From positions 1-15,583 of the forward strand of contig JAJXSQ010000011.1 of assembly GCA_021784495.1 (NCBI GenBank): 15,583 nucleotides of DNA. Reading direction: 5' to 3'. Shown here piece by piece: positions 6,734 to 14,126 of the stretch. Within the stretch, counting starts at the first letter, position 1; every line of letters begins with the position of its first letter. This DNA comes from Myxococcales bacterium. Its GTDB lineage: Bacteria; Myxococcota; Myxococcia; Myxococcales; Anaeromyxobacteraceae. Made by a program: the position numbers and the translations under genes. The notes beneath the pieces were generated by a model. That model was given only the letters and a program-made list of their open reading frames with translations. It was not told where the DNA came from and did not search any database.

Positions 6734-8026
6734 GTGTCGCCCGGGAACGGCATCGAGCAGGACCCGCGGATCACGGCGCTCGTCGAGCGCCTGGGCGTCG
6801 GTCCCACGCTGACCGGCGGGATCCTGCTGGTCGACGACGAGCCCTTCAACCTCCGGGTGCTGCGCGATCTCCTCGAGGGGCGCTGGACCGTCCACCAGGC
6901 CTCCACCGGCGAGGAGGCGCTCGCCGTCGCGGTCGCCGGCGCGGTGCCGCTCGACGTGGTGGTGGCCGATCAGCGCATGCCCGGGATGAGCGGGGTGGAC
7001 CTCCTCGCCGAGCTCCGGACGCGCCGGCCGGACGTCGCCGGCATCGTGATCACCGCCTTCGCCGACATGCAGGCGCTCGAGTCGGCCATCAACCGCGCCC
7101 AGGCCTTCCGGTTCCTCCGCAAGCCGTGGGAGCCGCCGGACGTCCTCCAGGCGATCGAGCAGGCGGGCGACTTCGTGGCGCAGCGGCGCACGATCGGCCG
7201 CCTGGTGGAGCTGCTGGCCCGGCGGGAGGAGGAGCTGCGGGGGTCGCTGGACCGCCTCCGCTCCCAGCAGGAGACCCTGCTCCACCTGGAGCGGGTGAGC
7301 ACCCTCGGCCGGCTCGCCTCCGGCATCGCCCACGATCTGCGGAACGTCCTCATCGGCCTGCGCGCCGCCGAGGGGGAGCTGCAGCAGCTCGACGTCGCCC
7401 GCGACCTCCGCGAGTTCCTGGGGCTCGGGCTCTCGCAGGTGGACGGCCTGCTCCACACCCTCCAGACGCTCCGGGAGTACTCCCGCGGCGGGACGCTCGA
7501 GCTGGCGCTCGGGACGGTCGAGCCGGGGCGGCTCGTCGACGACGCGGTCGCGATCTCGCGGATGGATCTGGCCTTCCGGCGGCGGCGCGTCGACGTCGTC
7601 GCCCCGCGGGACCTCCCGCCGCTCCAGGCGGACCGGCAGAAGCTCACCCAGGTCCTGGTGAACCTGATCCGCAACGCGCTCCAGGCGACCCGGGACGGCG
7701 GCGCGGTGGGCGTCCGGGCGGGGATCCTGCCGGGCGGGGAGGTCGAGCTGGTCGTCGAGGACGACGGCCCGGGCGTCCCCCCGTCGCTGCGGGAGCGGCT
7801 CTTCGAGCCCTTCGCCTCGGGCAAGGGAGAGCTCGGGCTGGGGATGGGGCTCTACATGGCCCGGCTGGTGGTGGAGCGGCACGGCGGCCGGATCGCCGCC
7901 ACGCGGGGCGCGCTCGGCGGGGCGCGCTTCGAGGTGGCGCTGCCGGTGGCCGGGGACGGGGCGCGGGGCGCCCGGGGAGCAGGCGATGGAGAGGGAGGGG
8001 ACGATGGAGAGGGTCGATCGAGCTGA
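6734..8026 (+). CDS. Response regulator-histidine kinase protein (PhcR/PhcQ-like architecture)
   Basis: A 430-residue soluble protein. The receiver domain (about 28-145) has acidic pair D34/D35, phospho-acceptor D79 (VVVADQRMPGMSG), T107 and K130 (FRFLRKPW). A coiled linker (about 150-187) leads to a histidine kinase: H200 in GIAHDLRNVL, N-box NLIRNALQA, G1 box VEDDGPGVP, F-box FEPFASGK and G2 box LGMGLYMA. A kinase core as the output of a receiver is the layout reported for PhcR of the Ralstonia quorum-sensing system. The GTG start at 6734 is the only suitable start before the receiver. There is no spaced Shine-Dalgarno, but a good -10 lies 6 nt upstream. The 3' end overlaps the PilZ-methyltransferase gene by 41 bp, indicating one operon. 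Confidence 0.88.
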   Translation: MSPGNGIEQDPRITALVERLGVGPTLTGGILLVDDEPFNLRVLRDLLEGRWTVHQASTGEEALAVAVAGAVPLDVVVADQRMPGMSGVDLLAELRTRRPDVAGIVITAFADMQALESAINRAQAFRFLRKPWEPPDVLQAIEQAGDFVAQRRTIGRLVELLARREEELRGSLDRLRSQQETLLHLERVSTLGRLASGIAHDLRNVLIGLRAAEGELQQLDVARDLREFLGLGLSQVDGLLHTLQTLREYSRGGTLELALGTVEPGRLVDDAVAISRMDLAFRRRRVDVVAPRDLPPLQADRQKLTQVLVNLIRNALQATRDGGAVGVRAGILPGGEVELVVEDDGPGVPPSLRERLFEPFASGKGELGLGMGLYMARLVVERHGGRIAATRGALGGARFEVALPVAGDGARGARGAGDGEGGDDGEGRSS

Positions 8027-9518
8027 CGGCGCCCGGAGCACGCACCGAAGGTACGAGGACCTGGAGGGCCAGGAGGGGCGGCAGGTCTTCTTCCGCCCCC
8101 ACCGCCACTCGGCGGCGGATCTCGCCCCGCTCGCCGCCAGCGTCCGCTGCGAGCTGGCGGGGGCGACCCTCGACTGCCCGCTCCACGACGTCTCGCAGAG
8201 CGGGATCGCCTTCCGGTGGCCCGCCGGCGCCCCGGTGGACGCCGGCCAGCTCCTCCGGCTCAGCCTGCGCTTCGACGACCACGAGGCCTTCCGGGGGGTG
8301 GTGAAGGTCGGCTCGGTCCGGAGGCACGCCGGCGCGACCGTGATCGGCGCCTCCTTCCAGGAGTTCCTGCTCGACGTGGAGGAGCTCCACCAGCTCCGCG
8401 CGGTGCGCGGGTGGGGGGCCGGGGCGCCGCGCCTCGAGCTGGCGCAGCGCCCCTGGCGCGTCGCGGGGGGCGAGCGGTTTCAGGCGCTCGTCTCCGAGCT
8501 CCGGCTCCACTTCGAGGACGCCCGCCGCGAGCTCGGCGAGCTGGAGGCGTCCCTGCCGTGGGAGGTGCTGGGGGGCCCGCCCAACCCGGCGCGCGCGGCG
8601 CTCGTGGAGCGGCTCCGCGGCGGCTTCGTGGCCGACGTGGTCGCGCAGACCGAGGCGATCGCCGCGGCCCTGGCGGAGGTCCCGGGCGGCCTCGCGAACC
8701 CCGGCGCCCGCCAGTGGTCCCTGCGCCACCTCGACGAGCACCTCCTCGCCGCGCCCTCCGCCCAGCGGGCGCTCCGCAAGCCCTTCGGGTACCCGGGCGA
8801 CTACGAGATGATGAACTTCATCTACGAGCGCCACTTCGAGGGGCCGACCCTCTTCGCCCGCGCCGCCGGGCTCGCCTTCGTCGCGACCCGCGCGCCGCTC
8901 GCCGTGCGCTGCCGGAAGGACCTGGTGCGAGACCAGCTCGGCGCGCTCCTGGCGCGGCGGGCCGGCTCGCACGAGCCGGTCCGGGTGCTGTCGATCGCGG
9001 CCGGCCCCGCGCAGGAGCTCTTCGAGCTGTTCCAGCGGCTCGAGGAGCTCCCGGCGCCGCTGGAGGTCGTGCTCTTCGAGCAGGACCGGAACGCGCTGGC
9101 GCACGCCTGGCGCCGCCTCCACGCCACCGCCGCGGTCCGCTTCCCCGGGCGCCTCCGCCTCACCTTCCTCCACGACTCGGTGAAGCGGCTCCTCCGCGAT
9201 CCGCGGCTCTTCGCCGGGCTGGGCCAGTTCGACCTGGTCTACTCCTGCGGCCTCCTCGATTACTTCCAGCGCGCCACGGCGGTGGTGCTCACCCGGCGCC
9301 TCGCCGAGGTGACGCGGCCGGGGGGGCGGCTCCTGGTCGCCAACATGGTCGACCACCCCTTCCGCTGGGTGATGGAGTGGCACCTCGACTGGAGCCTCAT
9401 CTACCGGACGCGGGAGGAGCTGCTGGAGATCGGGGCGGCGGCGGCGCCGGGGGCGCAGGGCCGGATCCTCGAGGAGGCGAGCGGCGCCAACCCGTTCCTC
9501 GAGCTGGTGCCGTCCTAG
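7986..9518 (+). CDS. PilZ domain-SAM methyltransferase fusion (PhcB-like, 3-hydroxy fatty acid methyl ester synthase family)
   Basis: A 510-residue fusion. Residues about 33-140 form a PilZ domain with the DxSxxG motif (DVSQSG, 68-73). The RxxxR c-di-GMP motif is not at its normal place; the region reads RQVFFRPHR. Residues about 160-505 form a class I SAM methyltransferase with family motif FGYPGDYEMMNFIYE (from 267), SAM motif I VRVLSIAAGPAQE (from 332), VVLFEQDRNAL, FDLVYSCGLLDYF, and a C-terminal MEWHLDWSLIYRT. This resembles the PhcB-type family that methylates 3-hydroxy fatty acids to make a diffusible signal. Lipid specificity is inference. Two starts are possible: ATG 7986, and ATG 8004, which has the better-placed GGAGGGG site. 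The gene overlaps the upstream kinase gene and ends 6 bp before the next, so all three are coupled. Confidence 0.85.
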   Translation: MEREGTMERVDRADGARSTHRRYEDLEGQEGRQVFFRPHRHSAADLAPLAASVRCELAGATLDCPLHDVSQSGIAFRWPAGAPVDAGQLLRLSLRFDDHEAFRGVVKVGSVRRHAGATVIGASFQEFLLDVEELHQLRAVRGWGAGAPRLELAQRPWRVAGGERFQALVSELRLHFEDARRELGELEASLPWEVLGGPPNPARAALVERLRGGFVADVVAQTEAIAAALAEVPGGLANPGARQWSLRHLDEHLLAAPSAQRALRKPFGYPGDYEMMNFIYERHFEGPTLFARAAGLAFVATRAPLAVRCRKDLVRDQLGALLARRAGSHEPVRVLSIAAGPAQELFELFQRLEELPAPLEVVLFEQDRNALAHAWRRLHATAAVRFPGRLRLTFLHDSVKRLLRDPRLFAGLGQFDLVYSCGLLDYFQRATAVVLTRRLAEVTRPGGRLLVANMVDHPFRWVMEWHLDWSLIYRTREELLEIGAAAAPGAQGRILEEASGANPFLELVPS

Positions 9519-9524
9519 CCGCGC

Positions 9525-12152
9525 GTGGAGATCCCCGGGCCAGAGCTGGAGGAGGGCTGGCGTCGCTGGCTCGTGGAGCGGAACCGGCGCGGGCTCCGCG
9601 CGGGGTCCGGGATGGTCCTCGCGCTCTACCCGGCCTTCGGCCTGCTCGACCTGCTGAGCGCCCCGGGGCACACCCTCGCCTGGCTCTGGGCGACCCGCGG
9701 TGCGGTGGTGATCGCCACCCTGGCGCTCCTCCGGTTCACCTGGATGCCCGCCTTCGACCGGTGGAGCACGGCGGCCACGGCCGGCTTCGCGTGGCTCACC
9801 GCCGCCGGCATCGCGGCGATGACCGCCGCGACCGGCGGGATGGCCTCTCCCTACTACGCCGGCATCTCGCTCGCGCTCACCGGCGCCGGGCTCCTCTTCG
9901 TCTGGCCGGTCCCGATCGTGATCGCCACCCACGGCGCGACCGTCGCCACCTACGTCCTGGCGAACCTCGCCCGCGGCGCCGTGGGCGCCCCGGTGGTGGC
10001 CGCCTCGAACCTCGCCTTCCTCGCGGCGATGGCGGTGGTCGCCGGGGTGGGCCAGGCGTTCCTCTTCCGCACCCAGCGAGAGCAGCACGCCCAGCGGGTG
10101 CGGCTCGAGCAGGCGACCGCCGGGCTCGCGCGGGCGAACGCCGCGCTCCAGGAGCTCGACCAGTTCAAGACGCGCTTCTTCGCGAACATGACCCACGAGC
10201 TCCGCACGCCGCTCGCGATGGTCCTGACCCCGCTCGAGCTCCTCCTGCAGGGGGAGATGGGCCCGCTCACCGACGCCCAGCACGGCTCCTTCCAGCTCAT
10301 GTCCCGGAGCGCCCTCAAGCTGCTGCGGCTCATCGACGATCTGCTCGATCTGTCGCGGGTGGAGGAGAGCTACCTCCGCCTCCGGGTGGCGGAGCACGAC
10401 CTCGACCTGTTCCTCCGCGCCCTGGTGGACGAGACCGGGCCCCTCGCCGAGCGGAAGGGGATCCGGCTCGAGTATCGGTCCCGGGACGTCGCCGGCCCGG
10501 TCGCGGTCTGGTGCGACCTGGAGCGGCTGGAGCGGGTCTTCCTCAACCTGCTCTCGAACGCCATCAAGTTCACCCAGCCCGGCGGCCACGTCGCGGTGGA
10601 GGTGATCGACCGGCTCGCCGAGGTCGAGGTGCGCGTCGTCGACGACGGCCCGGGGTTCCCCCCCGACCAGGCGCGCCGGATCTTCGAGCGCTTCTACCAG
10701 GTCGACATGGCCGGGACCCGGCGCCACGGCGGCGCGGGCATCGGCCTCGCGCTGGCCCGGGAGATGGTCCTGCTCCACGGGGGGACGATCGCGGCCGAGA
10801 GCGACGGCGCGAGCGGCGCCGCCTTCACCGTCCGGCTCCGGAAGGGGAGAGGGCACCTCCGGCCGGACGCGCTCGCGACGCCGCCGGCCAGCGGGGGGGC
10901 GCCCGAGCACGGCGCCGACTGGGCGGTCCGGATCGCCGGGCGGCGCGACGCCCGCCTGCAGGAGATCGAGGAGGCGGCCGAGCGGCGGGTGGTCGAGCGG
11001 GACCAGGACGAGGAGGCGCGGCCCCACACCGCGGTGGTGATCGAGGACAGCCCGGCGATCACCCGGCTCGTCCACCTGACGCTCCGGCGGGAGTTCAAGA
11101 TCCTGGCCGCGGCCGACGGCGCCGCGGGGCTGGAGATGGTGATCCGGGAGCGGCCCGACCTGGTGGTGACCGATCTCATGATGCCCGGGCTCGACGGGCT
11201 CGAGCTGACCCGGCGCCTGCGCGCCGATCCGCGGACCCACCAGATCCCGATCGTCATGCTGACGGCGCGGGGCGCGCTCGACGATCGCCTCCAGGGGCTC
11301 GAGTCGGGCGTCGACGTCTTCCTGGCCAAGCCCTTCGCCCCGCGCGAGCTGCTGATCTCGGCGCGCCGGCTGGTGCGCGCCGGGGAGGAGAGCGCCGAAC
11401 TGGTGCTCACCCAGCGGATGGAGTCGCTCGAGGTGGTCGCCGCCGGGCTCGCGCACGAGATCAACAACCCCCTCAACTACGCCAAGAACGCCCTCACCGG
11501 CGTGGACCGCGACCTCCGGCGGCTGCTCGCGCTCGCCGGGCCGGCGGCCGGCGGGGAGGGCGGCGGAGCGGCGGAGCGGGCGACGCCGGGCGCGCGGGCG
11601 CTCGAGCTGCTCGACGTCGCCCGCGCCGGGCTGGAGCGGATCGCCGGCACGGTCGCCCTCATGAGCCGGTACGGGCGCGCCGGCTACCGGCGCGAGCGCG
11701 GGGCGCTGGACGCGTGGGAGGCGGTCCGGACCGCGGTGGCGCTGGTCCTGCCGGCCACCGGCCGCGACGTCCGGGTCGAGGTCGATCTGTCCGGCGACGG
11801 GACCCTGGAGTGCGTCCCGGAGGAGTTCCAGCAGGTCGTGACCAACCTGCTCCAGAACGCCATCGAGGCGGCCCCGGACGGCGGGGGGCACGTGCGGATC
11901 ACCGGCCGCCGGGACGGGGCGGACCTCGTCCTCGGCGTGAAGGACGACGGCGCCGGGATCCCGCCGGAGGCGATGGCGAGGATCTTCACCCCCTTCTTCA
12001 CGACCAAGGGCCCCGGGCGCGGGACCGGGCTCGGCCTCACCATCTCGCGCCGCGTGGTCGAGAGCCTCGGCGGGACGCTGAGGGTCGCGAGCCGGCCGGG
12101 CGCCGGGGCGGAGTTCGTGGTGCGCGTGCCGCACCGCCGGCCGGGGCCGTGA
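9525..12152 (+). CDS. Six-TM hybrid sensor: histidine kinase-receiver-histidine kinase (PhcS-PhcR-like)
   Basis: An 875-residue inner-membrane sensor. Six hydrophobic segments lie at about 28-46, 50-70, 82-103, 110-127, 129-149 and 157-181, with no large periplasmic loop, suiting a lipophilic signal. Kinase 1 has H224 (MTHELRTPLA), N-box NLLSNAIKFT, VVDDGPGFP and GAGIGLALA. The receiver (about 503-620) has E507/D508, phospho-acceptor D550 (VTDLMMPGLDG) and K602. Kinase 2 has H644 (GLAHEINNPLNYAKNAL), N-box NLLQNAIEA, VKDDGAGIPP and GLGLTIS. The two kinases belong to different subtypes (HELRTP and HEINNPL). The second half has the receiver-kinase layout of the first gene in the cluster, as if a PhcS-type sensor were fused to a PhcR-type protein. 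GTG start 6 bp after the previous stop. There is no DNA-binding output domain. Confidence 0.9.
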   Translation: MEIPGPELEEGWRRWLVERNRRGLRAGSGMVLALYPAFGLLDLLSAPGHTLAWLWATRGAVVIATLALLRFTWMPAFDRWSTAATAGFAWLTAAGIAAMTAATGGMASPYYAGISLALTGAGLLFVWPVPIVIATHGATVATYVLANLARGAVGAPVVAASNLAFLAAMAVVAGVGQAFLFRTQREQHAQRVRLEQATAGLARANAALQELDQFKTRFFANMTHELRTPLAMVLTPLELLLQGEMGPLTDAQHGSFQLMSRSALKLLRLIDDLLDLSRVEESYLRLRVAEHDLDLFLRALVDETGPLAERKGIRLEYRSRDVAGPVAVWCDLERLERVFLNLLSNAIKFTQPGGHVAVEVIDRLAEVEVRVVDDGPGFPPDQARRIFERFYQVDMAGTRRHGGAGIGLALAREMVLLHGGTIAAESDGASGAAFTVRLRKGRGHLRPDALATPPASGGAPEHGADWAVRIAGRRDARLQEIEEAAERRVVERDQDEEARPHTAVVIEDSPAITRLVHLTLRREFKILAAADGAAGLEMVIRERPDLVVTDLMMPGLDGLELTRRLRADPRTHQIPIVMLTARGALDDRLQGLESGVDVFLAKPFAPRELLISARRLVRAGEESAELVLTQRMESLEVVAAGLAHEINNPLNYAKNALTGVDRDLRRLLALAGPAAGGEGGGAAERATPGARALELLDVARAGLERIAGTVALMSRYGRAGYRRERGALDAWEAVRTAVALVLPATGRDVRVEVDLSGDGTLECVPEEFQQVVTNLLQNAIEAAPDGGGHVRITGRRDGADLVLGVKDDGAGIPPEAMARIFTPFFTTKGPGRGTGLGLTISRRVVESLGGTLRVASRPGAGAEFVVRVPHRRPGP

Positions 12153-12155
12153 GCC

Positions 12156-12188
12156 CGGGCGCGCCGGCGGCGCGGCGCCGCGCGCCCG
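12156..12188. terminator. Candidate bidirectional terminator between convergent genes
   Basis: CGGGCGCGC (12156-12164) and GCGCGCCCG (12180-12188) form a perfect 9-bp stem around a 15-nt GC-rich loop. It fills the 36-bp gap between the hybrid kinase and rubrerythrin genes, which converge here. There is no T-run on either side. Position and stem length support a terminator role; composition alone does not. Confidence 0.4.
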
Positions 12189-12689
12189 TCAGGCGATCTT
12201 CTGGAACTTCGCGGCGGGCGCCCCGCAGACCGGGCAGCGCGCCGGCGGCTCGCCGAACTCGACGTCGCCGCAGACCGGGCAGAGGAAGACCTCCATCCGC
12301 GAGAGGTCCTTCCCGCCCTCCAGCGCCGCGAGCGCCTGCTGGAAGAGGCGCGCGTGCACCTTCTCCACCTCGCCGGCGAAGCCGAGCATCGTCTTCCCGC
12401 GGTGCCCCTCGGCGGTCGCCTGGGCGACCATCGGCGGGTACATCTCGGTGAACTCGTAGGTCTCGCCGGCGACCGCCTCCTTGAGGTTCTGGAGCGTGGT
12501 GCCCACGCCGCCCAGGTTCTGGAGGTGGGCGAGCGCGTGGATCGTCTCGGCCTCGGCGGCGGCGCGGAAGAGCCGGGCGATCTGCGGGTGGCCCTCCTTC
12601 TCGGCGGCGCGGGCGAAGGCGAGGTACTTGCGGTTGGCCTGGCTCTCGCCGGCGAAGGCGGTGGCGAGGTTCTGGTCGGTGGTGGGCAT
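12189..12689 (-). CDS. rbr: Rubrerythrin (peroxide-scavenging diiron protein)
   Basis: A 166-residue protein. The N-terminal ferritin-like four-helix domain carries the diiron ligands: E15 (FAGESQANRKY), E48 and H51 (AEAETIHA), the GETYEFTEMYP cluster (E76-E82), and E109/H112 (GEVEKVHARLF). The C-terminal rubredoxin-like iron site is CX2C...CX2C (C137, C140, C152, C155). All key residues are present and the length is normal, though shorter than the 191-residue Desulfovibrio form. It reduces hydrogen peroxide to water in the cytoplasm using a rubredoxin or other donor, as is typical of anaerobes and microaerophiles. The ATG at 12689 lies 6 nt after a TAGGAT hexamer. The gene is on the same strand as the porin gene but separated by 71 bp with its own promoter candidate. 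Confidence 0.95.
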   Translation of the reverse strand: MPTTDQNLATAFAGESQANRKYLAFARAAEKEGHPQIARLFRAAAEAETIHALAHLQNLGGVGTTLQNLKEAVAGETYEFTEMYPPMVAQATAEGHRGKTMLGFAGEVEKVHARLFQQALAALEGGKDLSRMEVFLCPVCGDVEFGEPPARCPVCGAPAAKFQKIA

Positions 12690-12704
12690 GGGGGGATCCT
12701 AGCA
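12690..12704 (-). promoter_or_regulatory. Extended -10 promoter element of rubrerythrin
   Basis: On the minus strand TGCTAGGAT (extended -10, TGnTAGGAT) ends exactly 6 nt before the ATG, separated by CCCCCC. This predicts a transcript that starts at the ATG. AGGA within the same hexamer could alternatively act as a weak ribosome-binding site. No good -35 is visible. Confidence 0.45.
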
Positions 12705-12722
12705 TCGACCCGCGCCCGCCCG

Positions 12723-12738
12723 GCCGCCGATCGGCGGC
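12723..12738. repeat. Perfect 16-bp palindrome between the porin and rubrerythrin genes
   Basis: GCCGCCGATCGGCGGC is its own reverse complement. It lies 22 bp after the porin stop and 34-49 bp upstream of the rubrerythrin ATG. It could be the porin terminator stem (6 bp with a GATC loop) or an operator covering the -35 region of rubrerythrin. No T-run follows. The sequence cannot decide between the two. Confidence 0.4.
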
Positions 12739-12760
12739 GCGAGCGGACGCGGCGCCGGCC

Positions 12761-13990
12761 CTAGAACTTCCAGGCGAGCCCGAGGTCGGCCTGCACCTGG
12801 GACATCGACGTGGTGTAGGAGGAGATCCCCTGCAACGCGTTGGCGCCGGAGAGGGTCGCCTTGGGCGCCCAGGTCACCGAGGCGTTGAGCGCGAGGGCGT
12901 CGGTCACCTCCCAGCCGAGGCCGCCGGAGAAGTGGTGCTCGGCGAGGGCGGGGAAGGCGATGTTCTCGAAGGCGCGGGAGGCGTCGAGCGGCATCTTCCC
13001 GTAGTCGTAGCCGAGCCGGATCTTCCAGGCCGGGACGACCGACCACTCCAGGCCGAGCTTCACCACCACCTGGTCCGACCAGTTCATGTTGAACGGCGTG
13101 GCCCCGGTCAGGGCGGTGTTGTTCACGTAGCGCGGCTGGTTGGCGCCGACCGTCTCCGACCACTGGATCCACTCCACGTCGGCGGCGAGGAGGAGCGACG
13201 GGACGGCGCGCCAGGCGACGCCGCCGGAGAGGACCGCCGGCTGGTCGAAGGCCAGCTCGTCCGTTCCTCCCGGCGCGTTCTGAGGCCCGGTCTGGCTCTG
13301 GAAGGGGTGCGGGCCGACCGAGAAGGCGTAGTCCTTGAACCAGGTCCGCGTCTGGTAGGAGACGCCGAAGGAGAGCGGCTCGATCGGGGTGAACTTGACG
13401 CCCACGGTCGCGCCGAGGCCGAGCGAGTTGGCGGTGTCGTGCGGCACCTGGCCCATCGCCGAGGCGGCGGCGTAGCTCATCTGCCCCCAGGCGACGTCGA
13501 GCGCCAGGCCGAAGGAGAGGTGCGCGCAGGGCTTCCAGGCGACGGTCGGGGTGAGGACCAGCTCCTGGAACGAGGTGGAGAGGGTGCTCCCGTAGAGATC
13601 GGCCGGGTAGTCGACCCCCATCCCCGAGCTGCCGAAGGCGCCGAGGCCGAGGGTCACCCCGCCGCCGACCGGCACCACCACCCCGAGGTTGGGGATGACC
13701 GAGGCGCCGCGGGTCGAGTCCTCGGTCTTGCCGGAGCCGGCGCCGGCGGCGCTGAAGCTGACCGTCGGGACGAAGAGCGTGCCGCTCACGTCGAGGCGGC
13801 GGCCCACGTCGGAGATGCCGGCCGGGTTGGACATCATGGCGCTGGAGTCGAGCGTGGCGGCGACGCCGACGCCGCCCATGCCGTCCTGCACCGGCCCGAA
13901 GCCGGTCATCCGCATGCCGTTCGTGGCGAGCGCCGGGGACGCGATCAGACCGATCGCGGCCGCGGCGAGGAGCTGGGTGGTGCGCTTCAT
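12761..13990 (-). CDS. OmpP1/FadL/TodX-family outer-membrane porin
   Basis: A 409-residue protein. The signal peptide is about residues 1-22 (MKRTT...ASPALA), followed by the FadL-type N-terminus TNGMRMTGFGPVQDGMGGVG and the ATLDSSAMMSNPAGISDVG stretch typical of the hatch domain. Many alternating amphipathic beta strands follow, ending in Phe (LGLAWKF), the outer-membrane assembly signature. Family members import long-chain fatty acids or other hydrophobic compounds across the outer membrane by lateral diffusion. The ATG at 13990 is chosen because it directly precedes the signal peptide and follows a GGAGGGG site at 5-nt spacing; an in-frame start 28 codons upstream is not supported. Divergent to the helicase gene. 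The exact ligand cannot be read from the sequence. Confidence 0.92.
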   Translation of the reverse strand: MKRTTQLLAAAAIGLIASPALATNGMRMTGFGPVQDGMGGVGVAATLDSSAMMSNPAGISDVGRRLDVSGTLFVPTVSFSAAGAGSGKTEDSTRGASVIPNLGVVVPVGGGVTLGLGAFGSSGMGVDYPADLYGSTLSTSFQELVLTPTVAWKPCAHLSFGLALDVAWGQMSYAAASAMGQVPHDTANSLGLGATVGVKFTPIEPLSFGVSYQTRTWFKDYAFSVGPHPFQSQTGPQNAPGGTDELAFDQPAVLSGGVAWRAVPSLLLAADVEWIQWSETVGANQPRYVNNTALTGATPFNMNWSDQVVVKLGLEWSVVPAWKIRLGYDYGKMPLDASRAFENIAFPALAEHHFSGGLGWEVTDALALNASVTWAPKATLSGANALQGISSYTTSMSQVQADLGLAWKF

Positions 13991-14060
13991 GGAACCCCTC
14001 CAAGGGTGGTGAACCGTGCGGCGGCATTCAAGACACCCGGGGCGGCGCAGGGCAAAGCAT

Positions 14061-14106
14061 TTTCCGTCGCACACACACCAGCCGTGTAGGTATAGCGTTT
14101 CCGTCG
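14061..14106 (+). repeat. Two direct copies of TTTCCGTCG in the porin/helicase divergent promoter region
   Basis: The 9-mer TTTCCGTCG occurs at 14061-14069 and 14098-14106, 37 bp apart, inside the 136-bp gap between the divergent porin and helicase genes. A TATAGC hexamer (14091-14096), reading GCTATA on the other strand, lies between them. Paired sites in a divergent promoter region suggest binding of a regulator. Chance repetition is possible. Confidence 0.35.
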
Positions 14107-14111
14107 GATCC

Positions 14112-14126
14112 TGCTAGAACGCCCCG
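14112..14126 (+). promoter_or_regulatory. Extended -10 element and leaderless start of the DEAD-box gene
   Basis: TGCTAGAAC (14112-14120) looks like an extended -10 (TGnTAGAAC). It ends exactly 6 nt before the GTG at 14127, as at three other genes in this window. No Shine-Dalgarno precedes the GTG and the -35 is poor. Confidence 0.4.

Noticed and set aside
7644..12134. Very long open frame on the minus strand antisense to the kinase/methyltransferase cluster
   Set aside because: It spans three well-supported genes on the other strand and its translation is low-complexity (Arg, Gly, Glu, His, Pro). It is an artefact of high GC and third-position bias.
8216..12451. Long plus-strand frame overlapping the PilZ-methyltransferase and hybrid kinase genes
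   Set aside because: Arg/Ala/Pro-rich shadow frame with no recognisable domain, while the overlapping frames have clear catalytic motifs.
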